Of a DNA stretch of 64,000 nucleotides, positions 35,658-46,295 are shown in pieces. Each line of letters opens with the position of its first letter. Position 1 is the first letter of the stretch. The stretch is taken from positions 62,001-126,000 of the forward strand of contig JAJPII010000033.1 in NCBI GenBank assembly GCA_021324825.1, read 5' to 3'. This DNA is from Spartobacteria bacterium (GTDB lineage: Bacteria > Verrucomicrobiota > Verrucomicrobiia > Chthoniobacterales > Chthoniobacteraceae). The translations under genes and the position numbers were made by a program. Below the pieces are notes generated by a model. The model was given only the letters and a program-made list of their open reading frames with translations, was not told the origin of the DNA and did no database searches.

Positions 35658-36554
35658 TCAAAGCGACATCCGGCGGCGCTCGTCGAGGTATTGGCGGACG
35701 AAATCCTCGAAGCTCCCGCCCGTCGAGACGAGCCGGTAATCGACGTTCAGCTTCGCGCACCGCTCCCGGCATTGGTCGATGGCGCGTTGCAATTCCTGCT
35801 TGTAGGCGGAACGGGCCAGGGCGGGGTCGATCTCCAGTTTCTCGCCGGTCTCCTTGTCGATGAACTCCGCCACCCGGTCGAAGGAAAGCTCGAGCTCCGC
35901 CGGGTCGAGTATCTGGAGGAGGATGACGTCGTGCATCTTCTTGCGGAAATGGGCCACGGCGCGGAAGACGGCTTCCGGGTCGTCGAAAAGATCGGAGAGG
36001 AGAAGGATGAGCCCGCGGCGCGAGATCATGCCCGCCAGCGCGTCGAGCGCGCGGCCCGTGTCCGTGCCGGCCTTCGGTTCGTGCGCCGCCATCCGCTCGA
36101 TGAAGAGCCGCAGATGCCGCGAACCGGCCCGCGCGGGAACCTGCTGGCGGATTTCGTTGTCGAAGATGGTGAGGCCGAGCGAATCCTGCTGCCTCGTCAC
36201 GATGTAGCCGAATGCGGCGGCGACGCGGCATGCGTATTCGTATTTCGTCGGATGGCCGGGCGAGCCGTAGCCCATCGAGCCGGAGCCGTCTATAACGACG
36301 TGGGCCCGCAGGCTCGTCTCTTCCTCGAAGCGCTTGACGTAGTAGCGCTCCGTGCGGCCGAAGACCTTCCAGTCCAGGTTGCGGAGATTGTCGCCCTTCA
36401 CGTACTGGCGATGGTCGGCGAACTCGACGCTCGCTCCTTTCAAGGGGCTGGCGTGCATGCCCGCGCGGAATCCCTCGACGACGTAGCGCGAGCGAACCAC
36501 GAGGCTCTCGAGCTTTCGCATCGCCTCCCGGCTGATGAGGTCGGTAATACTCAA
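35658..36554 (-). CDS. DUF58-domain protein (VWA-like)
   Basis: 298 residues, soluble. It carries the DUF58 signature GDNLRNLDWKVFGRTERYYV and FEEETSLRAHVVIDGSGSMG, where DGSGS is a MIDAS. An upstream segment, GMHASPLKGASVEFADHRQY, is also typical. DUF58 proteins usually sit beside a MoxR AAA+ ATPase that acts on the VWA partners; no MoxR gene is present in this run or elsewhere in the window. Start overlaps the DUF4159 stop (ATGA). Molecular function of the family is not established; a cytosolic adaptor in envelope or stress assembly is inferred. Confidence 0.9.
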   Translation of the reverse strand: MSITDLISREAMRKLESLVVRSRYVVEGFRAGMHASPLKGASVEFADHRQYVKGDNLRNLDWKVFGRTERYYVKRFEEETSLRAHVVIDGSGSMGYGSPGHPTKYEYACRVAAAFGYIVTRQQDSLGLTIFDNEIRQQVPARAGSRHLRLFIERMAAHEPKAGTDTGRALDALAGMISRRGLILLLSDLFDDPEAVFRAVAHFRKKMHDVILLQILDPAELELSFDRVAEFIDKETGEKLEIDPALARSAYKQELQRAIDQCRERCAKLNVDYRLVSTGGSFEDFVRQYLDERRRMSL

Positions 36555-38023
36555 TGCGTCGCGGCGTAATACAATATGTTCACGCCAAGGGCGGTCGCGT
36601 CGGCGGGTTCGTAGCCCGCCGCGTAGGGCGCGATGGCGCGCTCCCAGCCCGCGCTCAAATCGTAAGGGCTGTAGATGACCGCGAGCGATCCGTTCAACTG
36701 GACGCCCAGAAGGTCGGGCGGCATTTCAAGCCGGTTGTTGTTCCTCGCGGCCAGCGCGGGGCGCACCTTCATCATCGCGACGCCGCGCGGCTCCTTGTAA
36801 AGCGCGTGATCCGCGGGCAGCGGCTGGAGGGGCTGATCCGGCAGCAGCGCGGCCATCTCCCGCCGGAACGCCGCGTCGAAGGAGGGCCGCCCGTCGCTCG
36901 CCTCCGCGAAGAGCATCCCGCCTTTCATGAGAAATTGCCGCAGGTTGCTTCTCTCTTTTTCCGACAGGGTGAAATCCGTCGTGCCGGTAAAGTAGAGGAA
37001 CGGCATTTCAAAGATCGCTCCGTCCGCGAGGCTCACGTCGCGCACCGCGAAGGAGACCGGCGTCCCGGTCATTGCGTGGAATTGGTTCAGCAGCATCGGG
37101 AACGCCGCGGTCCGCGTTTTCCACGGGCCGGTGTGGATGACCTGGCCCACGCGGAACTTCCCCGCCGTTTGCTTGCCGGCGTTCACGAGTTCCACGCTCT
37201 TGCCGACGCTGCGCCCCGCCTCGCGCATCGCGGTCACGTAGCTCACGATGTTCGCGCCGATCCTGCGCGCATCCTCGTCCGCATAACCCCAGCTTTCATG
37301 CGCGTTTGACTCCCAGCCAAGGGAGAAATCCCAGCGCGAGACGAAGAGCGCGGTGCGGTTGTCGATGTCCACCCCTTCCAAATATGGATATGCGTCCGTC
37401 GCCACGCCGTCCTTCACCATGCGCTCGCGGTATTTCACCGTGTCGATCTCGTAGAAGGAATGGAACGCGGGATGATCCATCCGAAGCCGGTACAGCGGCC
37501 TTTCCGGGAGAATGTCCGCGGCCGCTTTTTTCGCCGATTCATAGAAGGCCGGATTGCCCGCCAGCGAATTGAAAATAACCGTGCCGCCGTTGAGGAGATA
37601 TTCCCGCAGCACGCTGACCTCTTGCGGCGTCAGTTGAAAAGGTTTGTAGCCCGAACGGTAGAGAATCGGATTCTTCGCCGGGTCGGTCGAGATCTGCGTA
37701 AAGGCGCGGATGTTCGAAGTAAAGTGGACGTTCATCTCGCGGCTCATCCATTCGAGGAGTCCCTTCGTGTCGTTCGGCGTCCGCGTCCAATCCTCGGGAT
37801 CGTTCGTGCGGATTTTCGTCAACAGCACCGGCGGCTGGGGCGGATTCTTTTTCTCCTGGCGCTTGAGGGGCACGACGGGGTAGGGGAGCGGCGGCATCCC
37901 TTCCGACGAGGAAATGTGAGCCGGCGGCGGCTTCGGCAATTCAAGCGGCGGCGGTTCGGGGGGGACGGGCGCGGCCCGCAGGACGGATGCGGCCGCCAGC
38001 AGGGGAAGAAGCGGGAAGCGCAC
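36551..38023 (-). CDS. Exported DUF4159-domain protein, two copies of the domain
   Basis: 490 residues from a GTG. Signal peptide (RFPLLPLLAAASVLRAAP), a Pro-rich linker, then two GATase-fold DUF4159 units: the first with LREYLLNGGTVIFNSLAGNP and HPAFHSFYEID, the second with LRQFLMKGGMLFAEASDGRP and LPADHALYKEPRG. Both keep the R/K-xFL-xxGG-xxx-D/N pattern of the family. It begins four bases after the TetR stop without a ribosome site, which points to translational coupling with TetR. The family is found with BatA/DUF58 genes; activity is unknown. Confidence 0.82.
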   Translation of the reverse strand: MRFPLLPLLAAASVLRAAPVPPEPPPLELPKPPPAHISSSEGMPPLPYPVVPLKRQEKKNPPQPPVLLTKIRTNDPEDWTRTPNDTKGLLEWMSREMNVHFTSNIRAFTQISTDPAKNPILYRSGYKPFQLTPQEVSVLREYLLNGGTVIFNSLAGNPAFYESAKKAAADILPERPLYRLRMDHPAFHSFYEIDTVKYRERMVKDGVATDAYPYLEGVDIDNRTALFVSRWDFSLGWESNAHESWGYADEDARRIGANIVSYVTAMREAGRSVGKSVELVNAGKQTAGKFRVGQVIHTGPWKTRTAAFPMLLNQFHAMTGTPVSFAVRDVSLADGAIFEMPFLYFTGTTDFTLSEKERSNLRQFLMKGGMLFAEASDGRPSFDAAFRREMAALLPDQPLQPLPADHALYKEPRGVAMMKVRPALAARNNNRLEMPPDLLGVQLNGSLAVIYSPYDLSAGWERAIAPYAAGYEPADATALGVNILYYAATH

Positions 38024-38027
38024 GCTT

Positions 38028-38660
38028 TTAGTTTAGTTGCGCGCGGGCGGTTCGCAACCGGGGCCTGGCTTGCTTCGAGGCGAAGCCGGCGAGGATGTGA
38101 CGGACGACGTTGCGGGCGCGTTCCTCGGTCCGCTCGGTGAGGGCGGCGGGCATCACGAGCGGATGCAGGAAGATCGCGGTCGCGTCCTCGAGCGCGACGG
38201 CGGCTTCGTCGCAATCCACGGGAACGAACTCGCGGGCGGCGATTCCGGCGGCGATGAGTTTCTTGAAGACCTTGACGACCTGGCGCTGCCGTTTCGCGGC
38301 GGCTTCGGGGCGCGAGACGATGAGCCTCCGGAACGTGAGATAGACCTCGGCGTCGCGCTCCAGCATTTTCCGCCGCTTGCGATGCAGCTCCAGCACGATG
38401 GCCTCCAGCCGTTCGGAAGCTGGGAGGGGCCGTTCCGCGATGCCCTCCATGAGGGCTTCCGTCTTGGCGAGCCATTCGTCCATCACGGCGTCGAGAATGT
38501 GCGACTTCGAGGGAAAAAAGCGGTAGATATTGGCGTGCGACATGCCGAGCGAGCGCGCGATGTCCACGACGGTGACCTTGTTTTCGCCGAAACGCCGGAG
38601 ATGCGCCCGCGCCGTGTCGATGATGAGTTGACGCGTTTGGGATTGTCGCCGAGTTTCCAT
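38028..38660 (-). CDS. TetR-family transcriptional regulator
   Basis: 210 residues. The N-terminal helix-turn-helix is standard (LRRFGENKVTVVDIARSLGM, SHANIYRFFPSKSHILD), with a helical ligand domain after it. It is divergent from the RND efflux operon with 73 bases between start codons, the classic layout of a local efflux repressor, and a TGACAA-N10-TTGTCA palindrome in that gap covers both promoter candidates. It is also the first gene of the minus-strand VWA operon (four bases to the next gene), so it would control its own operon as well as the pump. Confidence 0.9.
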   Translation of the reverse strand: METRRQSQTRQLIIDTARAHLRRFGENKVTVVDIARSLGMSHANIYRFFPSKSHILDAVMDEWLAKTEALMEGIAERPLPASERLEAIVLELHRKRRKMLERDAEVYLTFRRLIVSRPEAAAKRQRQVVKVFKKLIAAGIAAREFVPVDCDEAAVALEDATAIFLHPLVMPAALTERTEERARNVVRHILAGFASKQARPRLRTARAQLN

Positions 38661-38672
38661 TTTCGGGGATTG

Positions 38673-38730
38673 AATATAATGACGACTGACAAAATTTGCA
38701 ACTTGTCATTCGCGCGGAGGTTATTATAAT
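38673..38730. promoter_or_regulatory. Divergent promoters and TetR operator
   Basis: Plus strand: -35 TTGTCA (38703-38708), spacer 16, -10 TATAAT (38725-38730). Minus strand: -35 TTGCAA (38696-38701), spacer 17, -10 TATATT (38673-38678). The palindrome TGACAA (38687-38692) N10 TTGTCA (38703-38708) covers the plus -35 and the space around the minus -35. A second TATAAT lies at 38675-38680 without a good -35. A bound repressor would close both promoters. Confidence 0.65.
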
Positions 38731-38733
38731 GTA

Positions 38734-40005
38734 ATGAAGTCACCGATGCTCAAGAACGACGATCTCCGGACCAGCCAGCCAGGCGCCGATCTGAAATCCG
38801 GCGGGCGCGCTTCGGCGCACGCCCGCCGCCCCGCAAAAGCCGCGCCGAACCGGAAACGGTGGGCGCTCGGCATTCTCTGCCTGCTGCTCTTGCTGGGGAT
38901 TTACCGCATCCACCAAACGCAGCAGGCGGCGGCGGCGAAAAGAAAAGCCGATGCGGCGCAGCCGCCCGTGCCCGTGGTTGCGGGAACCGTGGCGATGAAG
39001 GACGTGCCGATCTATCTGGACGGCCTCGGCACCGTGCAGGCGTTGAATACGGTGACCGTCCATACGCGGGTGGACGGGCAGTTGGTGAAGGTTGCGTTCA
39101 ACGAGGGGCAGGATGTAAAGGCGGGGGACCTTCTCGCGCAAATCGATCCCGCGCCTTTCCGGGCCGCGCTGGAACAGGCGATCGCGAAGAAGGGGCAGGA
39201 CGCGGCGCAGCTTGCGAACGCGCGCCTGGACCTCGTCCGTTACCAGGACATGTTCGTCAAGAAGGTCATCTCTTCGCAGCAATACGACACGCAGAAGGCG
39301 CTGGTGGATCAGCTCGACGCCACCGTGAAGGCCGACCAGGCGGGCATCGACAGCGCGCAGGTGCAGCTTGATTACACGAACATCGCTTCGCCGCTGGACG
39401 GGCGGACGGGCATACGGCTCGTGGACCAGGGCAACATCGTCCACGCCGCCGACACGGGCGGGCTGGTGGTCGTCGCGCAGCTTCGGCCCATCTCCGTGCT
39501 CTTCACGCTGCCGGAGCAGAATCTCGGGGACATCCACAAACAGGTGAAGCCGGGGGAGGACTTCACCGTCGTGGCGGTTGATCGCGACAACCAGACGGTG
39601 ATCGACGAGGGAAAGCTTTCCGTCATCAACAACGAGATCGACACCACCACGGGAACCATCCAGCTCAAGGCGACTTTTCCGAATGAGAAATTCCAGCTCT
39701 GGCCGGGGGAATTCGTGAACGCGCGCCTCCACCTCACGACGCAAAAGGGGGGGCTGGTCGTGCCGACTTCCGTCATCCAGCGCGGGCCGAACGGGCCGTA
39801 CGCGTTCGTGATCCGGCCGGATGACACGGTTGAAATCCGCCCGGTGAAAGTTTCCACCAGCGACAAGGATGAGACCCTTGTTGTAAGCGGCCTGCAGGTG
39901 GGCGAGCGCGTGGTGGTGGACGGCCAGTATAAATTGCAGGCGGGCTCGCACATAAAGTTAGGCGAGTCCTCCGGGATAAAGCACGGCGGAACCGAACTGA
40001 AGTGA
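38734..40005 (+). CDS. RND efflux membrane fusion protein (MdtA/AcrA-like)
   Basis: 423 residues. Basic N-terminus, membrane anchor ([17 protein letters not shown]), then a barrel-sandwich lipoyl half ([40 protein letters not shown]), alpha-hairpin, second lipoyl half ([20 protein letters not shown]), beta-barrel and membrane-proximal domains ([15 protein letters not shown]). It bridges the inner-membrane pump and an outer-membrane channel. Start could be ATG 38734 or ATG 38746; GGAGG lies 13 bases before the first, and a TATAAT box ends four bases before it. It overlaps the first pump gene by four bases. Confidence 0.92.
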   Translation: MKSPMLKNDDLRTSQPGADLKSGGRASAHARRPAKAAPNRKRWALGILCLLLLLGIYRIHQTQQAAAAKRKADAAQPPVPVVAGTVAMKDVPIYLDGLGTVQALNTVTVHTRVDGQLVKVAFNEGQDVKAGDLLAQIDPAPFRAALEQAIAKKGQDAAQLANARLDLVRYQDMFVKKVISSQQYDTQKALVDQLDATVKADQAGIDSAQVQLDYTNIASPLDGRTGIRLVDQGNIVHAADTGGLVVVAQLRPISVLFTLPEQNLGDIHKQVKPGEDFTVVAVDRDNQTVIDEGKLSVINNEIDTTTGTIQLKATFPNEKFQLWPGEFVNARLHLTTQKGGLVVPTSVIQRGPNGPYAFVIRPDDTVEIRPVKVSTSDKDETLVVSGLQVGERVVVDGQYKLQAGSHIKLGESSGIKHGGTELK

Positions 40006-43000
40006 GCGCGAACGGCGTATCGGAGATCAACATCTCCGAGCTATTCATCCGGCGGCCGATCGCGACGTCGCTCCTGATGGCGGGCGTCGTTCTCATGGGG
40101 CTTCTCGGCTACGTCCTGCTGCCGATCTCCGCGCTGCCGCCGGTCGATTTCCCGACCATTGAAGTCACGGCGCAATATCCCGGGGCCAGCCCCGAAGTCA
40201 TGGCCTCTTCCGTGACGACGCCGCTCGAACGCCAGTTCGGGCAGATCAGCGGGCTGTCGAGCATGACATCGGTCAGTTCTTTCGGGAACACGGTCATCAC
40301 GCTCCAGTTCATTCTCGAACGCGACATCGACGCCGCGGCGCAGGACGTGCAGGCGGCGATCAACGCGGCGGGCGGCGTGCTGCCGCAGATGCCGAATCCG
40401 CCCGTGTACAACAAGGTCAACCCGGCGGACACGCCCATCCTGACGCTGACGCTCAGTTCCGACACGCTGCCGCTGGAGAAGGTGGACGACCTCGCCGACA
40501 CGGTGCTGGCGCAGAAGCTCAGCGAAGTCACAGGCGTAGGCCTGGTGAGCATCGAAGGCAACCAGAAGCCCGCGGTGCGCGTGCGGATAAACCCCGTGGC
40601 GATCGCATCGCTCGGCCTCGGCCTGGAGGACATCCGGACCGCGCTGGCGCAGAACAACGTCAACGCGCCGAAGGGTAGCTTCAACGGCAAGCGCCAGTCG
40701 TACGCCATCGGCGCGAACGACCAGCTTTTCAGCGCGGCGGATTTTGGCGGCATGGTCGTCGCCTACAGGAACGGCGCGCCGGTGCGGCTCGACAGCCTGG
40801 GCGAAGTGGTCGACGACGTGGAGAACGTCCGGCTGGCCGGCTGGGTCAACAAGACGCCCTCGGTCATCGTCGACATCCAGCGGCAGCCGGGGGCGAACAT
40901 CATCCAGACGGCGGATCGCGTGAAGGCGCTGCTGCCAAAGCTCCGCCTCTCGCTGCCGCCGTCCGTGCAGGTTTCCATCCTTACGGACCGCACGGCGACC
41001 ATCCGCGCGTCGGTGGCCGACGTGCAGTTCACGCTCGTCCTGACCGTGGTTCTCGTCATCATGGTCATCTTCGTTTTTCTCCGGAAATTCTGGGCGACCG
41101 TCATTCCCAGCGTCGCGCTGCCGCTGGCGGTTATCGGCACGTTCGGCATCATGAAACTCGTCGGCTTCAGCCTCGACAATCTCTCGCTCATGGCGCTGAC
41201 CATCTCCACCGGGTTCGTCGTCGATGACGCCATCGTCATGATCGAGAACATCGTCCGCTTCATCGAGATGGGCGACCCGCCGATGGAAGCGGCCCTCAAG
41301 GGCGCGCGCCAGATCGGCTTCACCATCATCTCGCTCACGGTCTCGCTCATCGCCGTCTTCATCCCCCTGCTTTTCATGACGGGCATCGTCGGCAGGCTCT
41401 TCCGCGAGTTCGCCGTCACGCTCAGCGTGGCGGTCGCGGTCTCCGCCGTCGTCTCCCTCACGCTCACGCCGATGATGTGCGCGCGCCTGTTGAAGCCGGA
41501 ACGGGAGGAGGACCACGGCCGCTTCTACCACGCCACGGAGAAGATGTTCGCCGCCATGCTCAACGCCTACGAACGCGGTTTGCAGTGGGTGCTGCGGCAT
41601 CAGTTTTTCACCCTGATGATCGCGGTCGCGACGCTGATCGGAACCATCATCCTGTATGTCATCATCCCCAAAGGCTTGCTGCCGCAGCAGGACACCGGGC
41701 TCATCACCGGCGTCACCGATTCGGCGCAATCCATTTCCTTCAAGGCGATGGTCGAGCGGCAGCACGAGATAGTGGACATCGTCGCGAAGGATCCGGATGT
41801 CGTCAGCGTCGCGTCCTTCGTCGGCGGCGGCACGGTCAATGCGACGGTCAACACCGGGCGGCTGAACATCGCGCTGAAGCCGCTCGACAAACGGACGGCG
41901 TCGGCCGGCGAGGTCATCGACCGGTTGCGCGGGGCGACGAAGAACGTGCAGGGCATCTCGCTTTTCATGCAGGCCGTGCAGGACGTGCAGATCGACAGCC
42001 GCATCAGCCGCACCCAGTACCAGTACACCTTGCAGGACGCGGACGAGACGGAACTGACGGAGTGGGCGCCGAAGCTCCTCAAAAAACTGGCCGCGCTCCC
42101 AAGCCTCACGGACGTGGCGAGCGACCAGCAAACGGCGGGTTTGCAGGTGAGCGTCAATGTGGATCGCGAAAAGGCCCAGCGTTACAATGTGCTGACGCAG
42201 GCGATCGACGACACGCTCTACGACGCTTTCGGGCAGCGCCAGGTCTCGATCATCTTCACGCAGTTGAACCAGTACCGGGTCGTGCTGGAGGCCGAGCCGC
42301 ATTTTCAACTGACCCCCGCCTCTCTCAAGAAAATCTACGTCAAATCGACCACCGGGCAGATGGTTCCGCTGAGCGCGTTCTCCACGCTGAAAACGACGAC
42401 CGCGCCGCTTTCGATTCTTCACCAGGGCCAGTTTCCGGCGATCACCCTGTCGTTCAATTTGAAACCGGGCGGTTCGCTCGGCGACGCCGTCAAGGAAATC
42501 CAGCAGGGGCAAAAGGAGATCAATCTTCCCGAGACGATTGTCACCACCTTCTCGGGAAGCGCCGCGGAGTTCCGCACCTCCCTGCAAAGCGAGCCGTGGC
42601 TGGTGCTCGCGGCGGTGGTGGTCATCTACATCGTGCTCGGCGTGCTTTATGAAAGCTACATCCATCCGATCACGATTCTCTCCAGCCTTCCCTCCGCGGG
42701 CGTCGGCGCCTTGCTGGCGCTGATAATCTGCCGCACGGATATGTCGCTCATCGCCCTGGTCGGCATCATCCTGCTCATCGGCATCGTCAAGAAGAACGCG
42801 ATCATGATGATCGACTTCGCCCTCGACGCGGAGCGCAACGAAGGGCTGCCGCCGGAGAAATCCATCTACCAGGCGTGCCTGCTGCGTTTCCGCCCGATCA
42901 TGATGACCACCTTCGCCGCGCTCCTTGGGGCGATACCGCTCGCGCTGCAGAACGGCAACGGCGCCGAACTGCGCAAGCCGATGGGCATCGCCATCGTCGG

Positions 43001-43157
43001 CGGGCTGCTCGTCTCGCAATTCATCACGCTCTACACCACGCCCGTCATCTACCTGTACCTCGACCGCATGGGCGCCTGGCTGCGAAAATGGCGCGCCCGC
43101 CACGGCCTTCCCGGCCTCCATGAGGAGGGCGAGGCCGGCCTCGCGGAACCGACGTGA
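40002..43157 (+). CDS. RND multidrug efflux pump subunit (MdtB-like)
   Basis: 1051 residues, full-length AcrB-type pump with twelve membrane helices and two periplasmic loops. N-terminus [20 protein letters not shown] and the TM4 proton-relay segment [19 protein letters not shown] (Asp-Asp pair) are present; the TM10-TM11 segment ends with [20 protein letters not shown]. Overlaps its neighbours by four bases on both sides. Two different RND genes following one fusion protein match the MdtABC/heterotrimer pattern. No outer-membrane channel gene lies in the operon, so a TolC from elsewhere is needed. Substrates unknown. Confidence 0.93.
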   Translation: MSANGVSEINISELFIRRPIATSLLMAGVVLMGLLGYVLLPISALPPVDFPTIEVTAQYPGASPEVMASSVTTPLERQFGQISGLSSMTSVSSFGNTVITLQFILERDIDAAAQDVQAAINAAGGVLPQMPNPPVYNKVNPADTPILTLTLSSDTLPLEKVDDLADTVLAQKLSEVTGVGLVSIEGNQKPAVRVRINPVAIASLGLGLEDIRTALAQNNVNAPKGSFNGKRQSYAIGANDQLFSAADFGGMVVAYRNGAPVRLDSLGEVVDDVENVRLAGWVNKTPSVIVDIQRQPGANIIQTADRVKALLPKLRLSLPPSVQVSILTDRTATIRASVADVQFTLVLTVVLVIMVIFVFLRKFWATVIPSVALPLAVIGTFGIMKLVGFSLDNLSLMALTISTGFVVDDAIVMIENIVRFIEMGDPPMEAALKGARQIGFTIISLTVSLIAVFIPLLFMTGIVGRLFREFAVTLSVAVAVSAVVSLTLTPMMCARLLKPEREEDHGRFYHATEKMFAAMLNAYERGLQWVLRHQFFTLMIAVATLIGTIILYVIIPKGLLPQQDTGLITGVTDSAQSISFKAMVERQHEIVDIVAKDPDVVSVASFVGGGTVNATVNTGRLNIALKPLDKRTASAGEVIDRLRGATKNVQGISLFMQAVQDVQIDSRISRTQYQYTLQDADETELTEWAPKLLKKLAALPSLTDVASDQQTAGLQVSVNVDREKAQRYNVLTQAIDDTLYDAFGQRQVSIIFTQLNQYRVVLEAEPHFQLTPASLKKIYVKSTTGQMVPLSAFSTLKTTTAPLSILHQGQFPAITLSFNLKPGGSLGDAVKEIQQGQKEINLPETIVTTFSGSAAEFRTSLQSEPWLVLAAVVVIYIVLGVLYESYIHPITILSSLPSAGVGALLALIICRTDMSLIALVGIILLIGIVKKNAIMMIDFALDAERNEGLPPEKSIYQACLLRFRPIMMTTFAALLGAIPLALQNGNGAELRKPMGIAIVGGLLVSQFITLYTTPVIYLYLDRMGAWLRKWRARHGLPGLHEEGEAGLAEPT

Positions 43158-46100
43158 GCATCTCCGAACCTTTCATACGGCGGCCTGCCGGGACGTTTCT
43201 CCTCGCGGCGGGCCTCTTTTTGCTGGGAATCGTCGCGTACCATCTCCTGCCGGTGGCGCCTTTGCCGCGCGTCGATTTTCCCATGATCTCCGTCCAGGCC
43301 TCGCTGCCGGGCGCCGACCCGGCGACGGTCGCCACTTCGCTCGCCGCGCCGCTGGAACGGCGGTTGAGCGAGATTTCCGGCGTCTCGGAGATAACGTCGG
43401 CGAGCACGCTGGGCGGCTGTTCCATCAACATCCAGTTCGACCTCAACCGCAAGGTGGACGGCGCGGCGCGCGACGTGCAGGCGGCCATCGCCGCGGCGGC
43501 CAGCGAACTGCCCATCAACCTCCCGGGGCCTCCGACCTACCGGAAGGTCAACCCAGCCGATTCGCCCATCATGGTCATCGCGATGACATCCGACACGCGC
43601 GAGCCGACCCAGGTTTTTCAATACGCGGACGAGATCATCGGGCAGCGGCTGAGCCAGATCGAGGGCGTCAGCCAGGTCACCATCAACGGCGCGGAGAAGT
43701 CCGCCGTCCGGGTGCGGATAAACCCGCCGGCGCTTGCTTCAAGCGGCCTCAGCCTTGAGGACGTCCGCGCCTTCCTGGGCCAGGTGAACGTCGACAGGCC
43801 GAAGGGAAGCGTGGACAACGACAACACGTCTTTCACCATCGAAAGCAACGACCAGCTCTTTGACGCGAAGGACTACAGGAACCTGATCCTGACGCAGAAG
43901 AACGGCACGCCGGTGCTTTTGAGATCGCTCGGTTCCATCACCAACGGCGTCGAGAACAATCTGCTCGCGGGCTGGTCGGCGCTGAAGCCGGCGGTGCTCC
44001 TCATCATCTTCAAACAACCGGATGCGAACATCATCGAGACCGTGGACCGCATCAAGGCCGCGCTGCCGCAGACGGAGAAATGGATACCGCCCAGCGTGAA
44101 TATCTCGATCCTGAGCGACCGCACGATCACCATCCGCGCCTCCGTCCAGGACGTTCAGTTTTCGCTCATGCTCAGCATCGCGCTGGTCATCCTGGTCATC
44201 TTCCTTTTCCTGAAGCGGTTCTGGCCGACGTTCATCGCTTCGGTCACCGTGCCGCTCGCGCTCGCGGGCACGTTCGGCGTCATGTATCTGCTGCACTACA
44301 GCCTCGACAATCTTTCGCTCATGGCGGTGACGATCTCCGTCGGCTTCGTCGTGGACGACGCCATCGTCGTCATCGAGAATGTCTTCCGCTTCATCGAGCT
44401 CGGCCATCCGCCGCTCGAGGCCGGGCTGAAAGGCGCGCGGCAGATCGGCTTCACCATCGTCTCCATCAGCCTGTCGCTCGTGGCGGTGTTCATCCCGGTC
44501 TTGTTCATGGGAGGGTTGATCGGGCGCTTGTTTCACGAGTTCGCCGTCACGCTCAGCGCGGCCATCCTTGTTTCCGGCGTCATCTCGCTCACCCTGACGC
44601 CGATGCTCTGTTCGCGCTTCCTGAAGTCCGAAGCCTCCCAACCGCCGCCCGGGCGCTTCTACCATCTGTGCGAAGGGGCTTACAACTGGATGCTCGGCCA
44701 TTACGAGGCGGGATTGAAATGGGTGCTGCGCCACCAGACCTTCATGCTGGTCGTCACGTTCCTGACGTTCTGCGCGACGCTGGGGCTCTACGCCGTCGTG
44801 CCGAAGGGCTTCTTCCCGCAGCAGGACACGGGGTTGCTCGTAGGGATAACGGAAGCCTCGCAGGACATCTCCTTCACGGCGATGTCGGCGCTGCAAAACA
44901 AGGTCGCCAGGATCGTCCTTGCCGATCCCGGCGTCGATACGCTCGGCTCCTTCGTCGGAACGCCGGTGAACAATGGCCGCATGTTCATCGCGCTAAAGCC
45001 CGTCTCCGAGCGCAAGGGGGCGACCGCGGAGCAGATCATCGGCCGGCTGCGGCGCAAGCTCTCCCACGTCGAAGGGATAAACCTCTTCCTGCAGGCGATC
45101 CAGGATATCCGTGTGGGGGGACGTTCCAGCAAGGCGCAATATCTCTACGCGCTGCAAAGCGGGAACCTCGACGAGCTGAACCAGTGGGCGCCCCGCCTTT
45201 TGAAAAAGCTGCAAGGCATCCCGCAGTTGAAGGATGTCACGAGCGACCAGCAAACGGGCGGCTTGCAGACCAATGTGGTCGTGGATCGCGACGCCGCCTC
45301 GCGCCTGGGCCTCACGGTGCAGGCGGTGGACGACACCTTGTATGACGCATTCGGCCAGCGGCAGGTCTCCATCCTTTACGAGCGCTACAACCAGCACCAC
45401 GTCATCCTGGAAGCGGACCCCGCTTACCAACTCGAGCCCTCGTCTCTCGGCAAGATTTTCGTCCGTTCCTCCGCGGGCGGGCAAGTCCCCCTCTCGGCGG
45501 TCGCGAAGTTCGAGACTGGCAACGCCTTCCTGTCGGTGAATCACCAGGGACAGTTTCCCGCCGTCACGCTTTCGTTCAATCTCGCGCCGGGCGTCTCCCT
45601 CGGCCAGGCGTCGGAACTCGTCACCAACGCCGCGCGCGAGTTGCGGATGCCGAGCGACATCCTCCGCAGCTTCCAGGGCACCGCCCAGGTCTTCCAGTCC
45701 TCGCTTTCCACCATGCCCCTGCTGCTCGTCGCCGCGCTCCTTTCCGTCTACATCGTGCTCGGGATTCTCTACGAGAGCCTCATCCACCCGATCACCATTC
45801 TTCTGACGCTTCCCTCCGCGGGCGTCGGCGCGTTGCTGGCCCTCATGCTGGCGGGGAGCGAGCTTTCGCTGGTCTCCTTCATCGGCATCATTCTCCTCAT
45901 GGGCATCGTGAAGAAGAACGCCATCATGATGATCGACTTCGCCCTCGAAGCCGAGCGCGAGGAAAACCTGACCCCCGAGGAAGCCATCTACAAGGCGTGC
46001 GTCATCCGGTTCCGCCCCATCATGATGACGACGGCGGCGGCTCTCTTCGGCGCCGTCCCGCTGGCGATTGGAATGGGCACGGGTTCGGAGTTGCGGCAGC

Positions 46101-46258
46101 CCCTGGGGATCGCGGTGGTCGGCGGCCTTATCCTTTCCCAGCCGCTGACGCTTTACGCCACGCCCGTCATTTACCTCGCCTTCGAGCACTTGAGCCGGAG
46201 GTACAAGGCCTGGCGGCGCCGGAGCGCGCCCGCGCTCGTCCCGATTCCCGCGGCTTGA
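43154..46258 (+). CDS. RND multidrug efflux pump subunit (MdtC-like)
   Basis: 1034 residues, homologous to the pump subunit just upstream and full length. N-terminus FIRRPAGTFLLAAGLFLLGI; TM4 [19 protein letters not shown] keeps both Asp residues; the conserved Lys-Lys-Asn segment [20 protein letters not shown] is present. Starts inside the stop of the previous gene. The likely functional unit is a mixed trimer of the two pump proteins with the membrane fusion protein. The sigma54 regulator at 46296 follows after 37 bases and may be read through from this operon. Confidence 0.93.
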   Translation: MSISEPFIRRPAGTFLLAAGLFLLGIVAYHLLPVAPLPRVDFPMISVQASLPGADPATVATSLAAPLERRLSEISGVSEITSASTLGGCSINIQFDLNRKVDGAARDVQAAIAAAASELPINLPGPPTYRKVNPADSPIMVIAMTSDTREPTQVFQYADEIIGQRLSQIEGVSQVTINGAEKSAVRVRINPPALASSGLSLEDVRAFLGQVNVDRPKGSVDNDNTSFTIESNDQLFDAKDYRNLILTQKNGTPVLLRSLGSITNGVENNLLAGWSALKPAVLLIIFKQPDANIIETVDRIKAALPQTEKWIPPSVNISILSDRTITIRASVQDVQFSLMLSIALVILVIFLFLKRFWPTFIASVTVPLALAGTFGVMYLLHYSLDNLSLMAVTISVGFVVDDAIVVIENVFRFIELGHPPLEAGLKGARQIGFTIVSISLSLVAVFIPVLFMGGLIGRLFHEFAVTLSAAILVSGVISLTLTPMLCSRFLKSEASQPPPGRFYHLCEGAYNWMLGHYEAGLKWVLRHQTFMLVVTFLTFCATLGLYAVVPKGFFPQQDTGLLVGITEASQDISFTAMSALQNKVARIVLADPGVDTLGSFVGTPVNNGRMFIALKPVSERKGATAEQIIGRLRRKLSHVEGINLFLQAIQDIRVGGRSSKAQYLYALQSGNLDELNQWAPRLLKKLQGIPQLKDVTSDQQTGGLQTNVVVDRDAASRLGLTVQAVDDTLYDAFGQRQVSILYERYNQHHVILEADPAYQLEPSSLGKIFVRSSAGGQVPLSAVAKFETGNAFLSVNHQGQFPAVTLSFNLAPGVSLGQASELVTNAARELRMPSDILRSFQGTAQVFQSSLSTMPLLLVAALLSVYIVLGILYESLIHPITILLTLPSAGVGALLALMLAGSELSLVSFIGIILLMGIVKKNAIMMIDFALEAEREENLTPEEAIYKACVIRFRPIMMTTAAALFGAVPLAIGMGTGSELRQPLGIAVVGGLILSQPLTLYATPVIYLAFEHLSRRYKAWRRRSAPALVPIPAA

Positions 46259-46295
46259 CGCGGCATCCGAAATTCGGAAGCCTCGCATTGCCACG

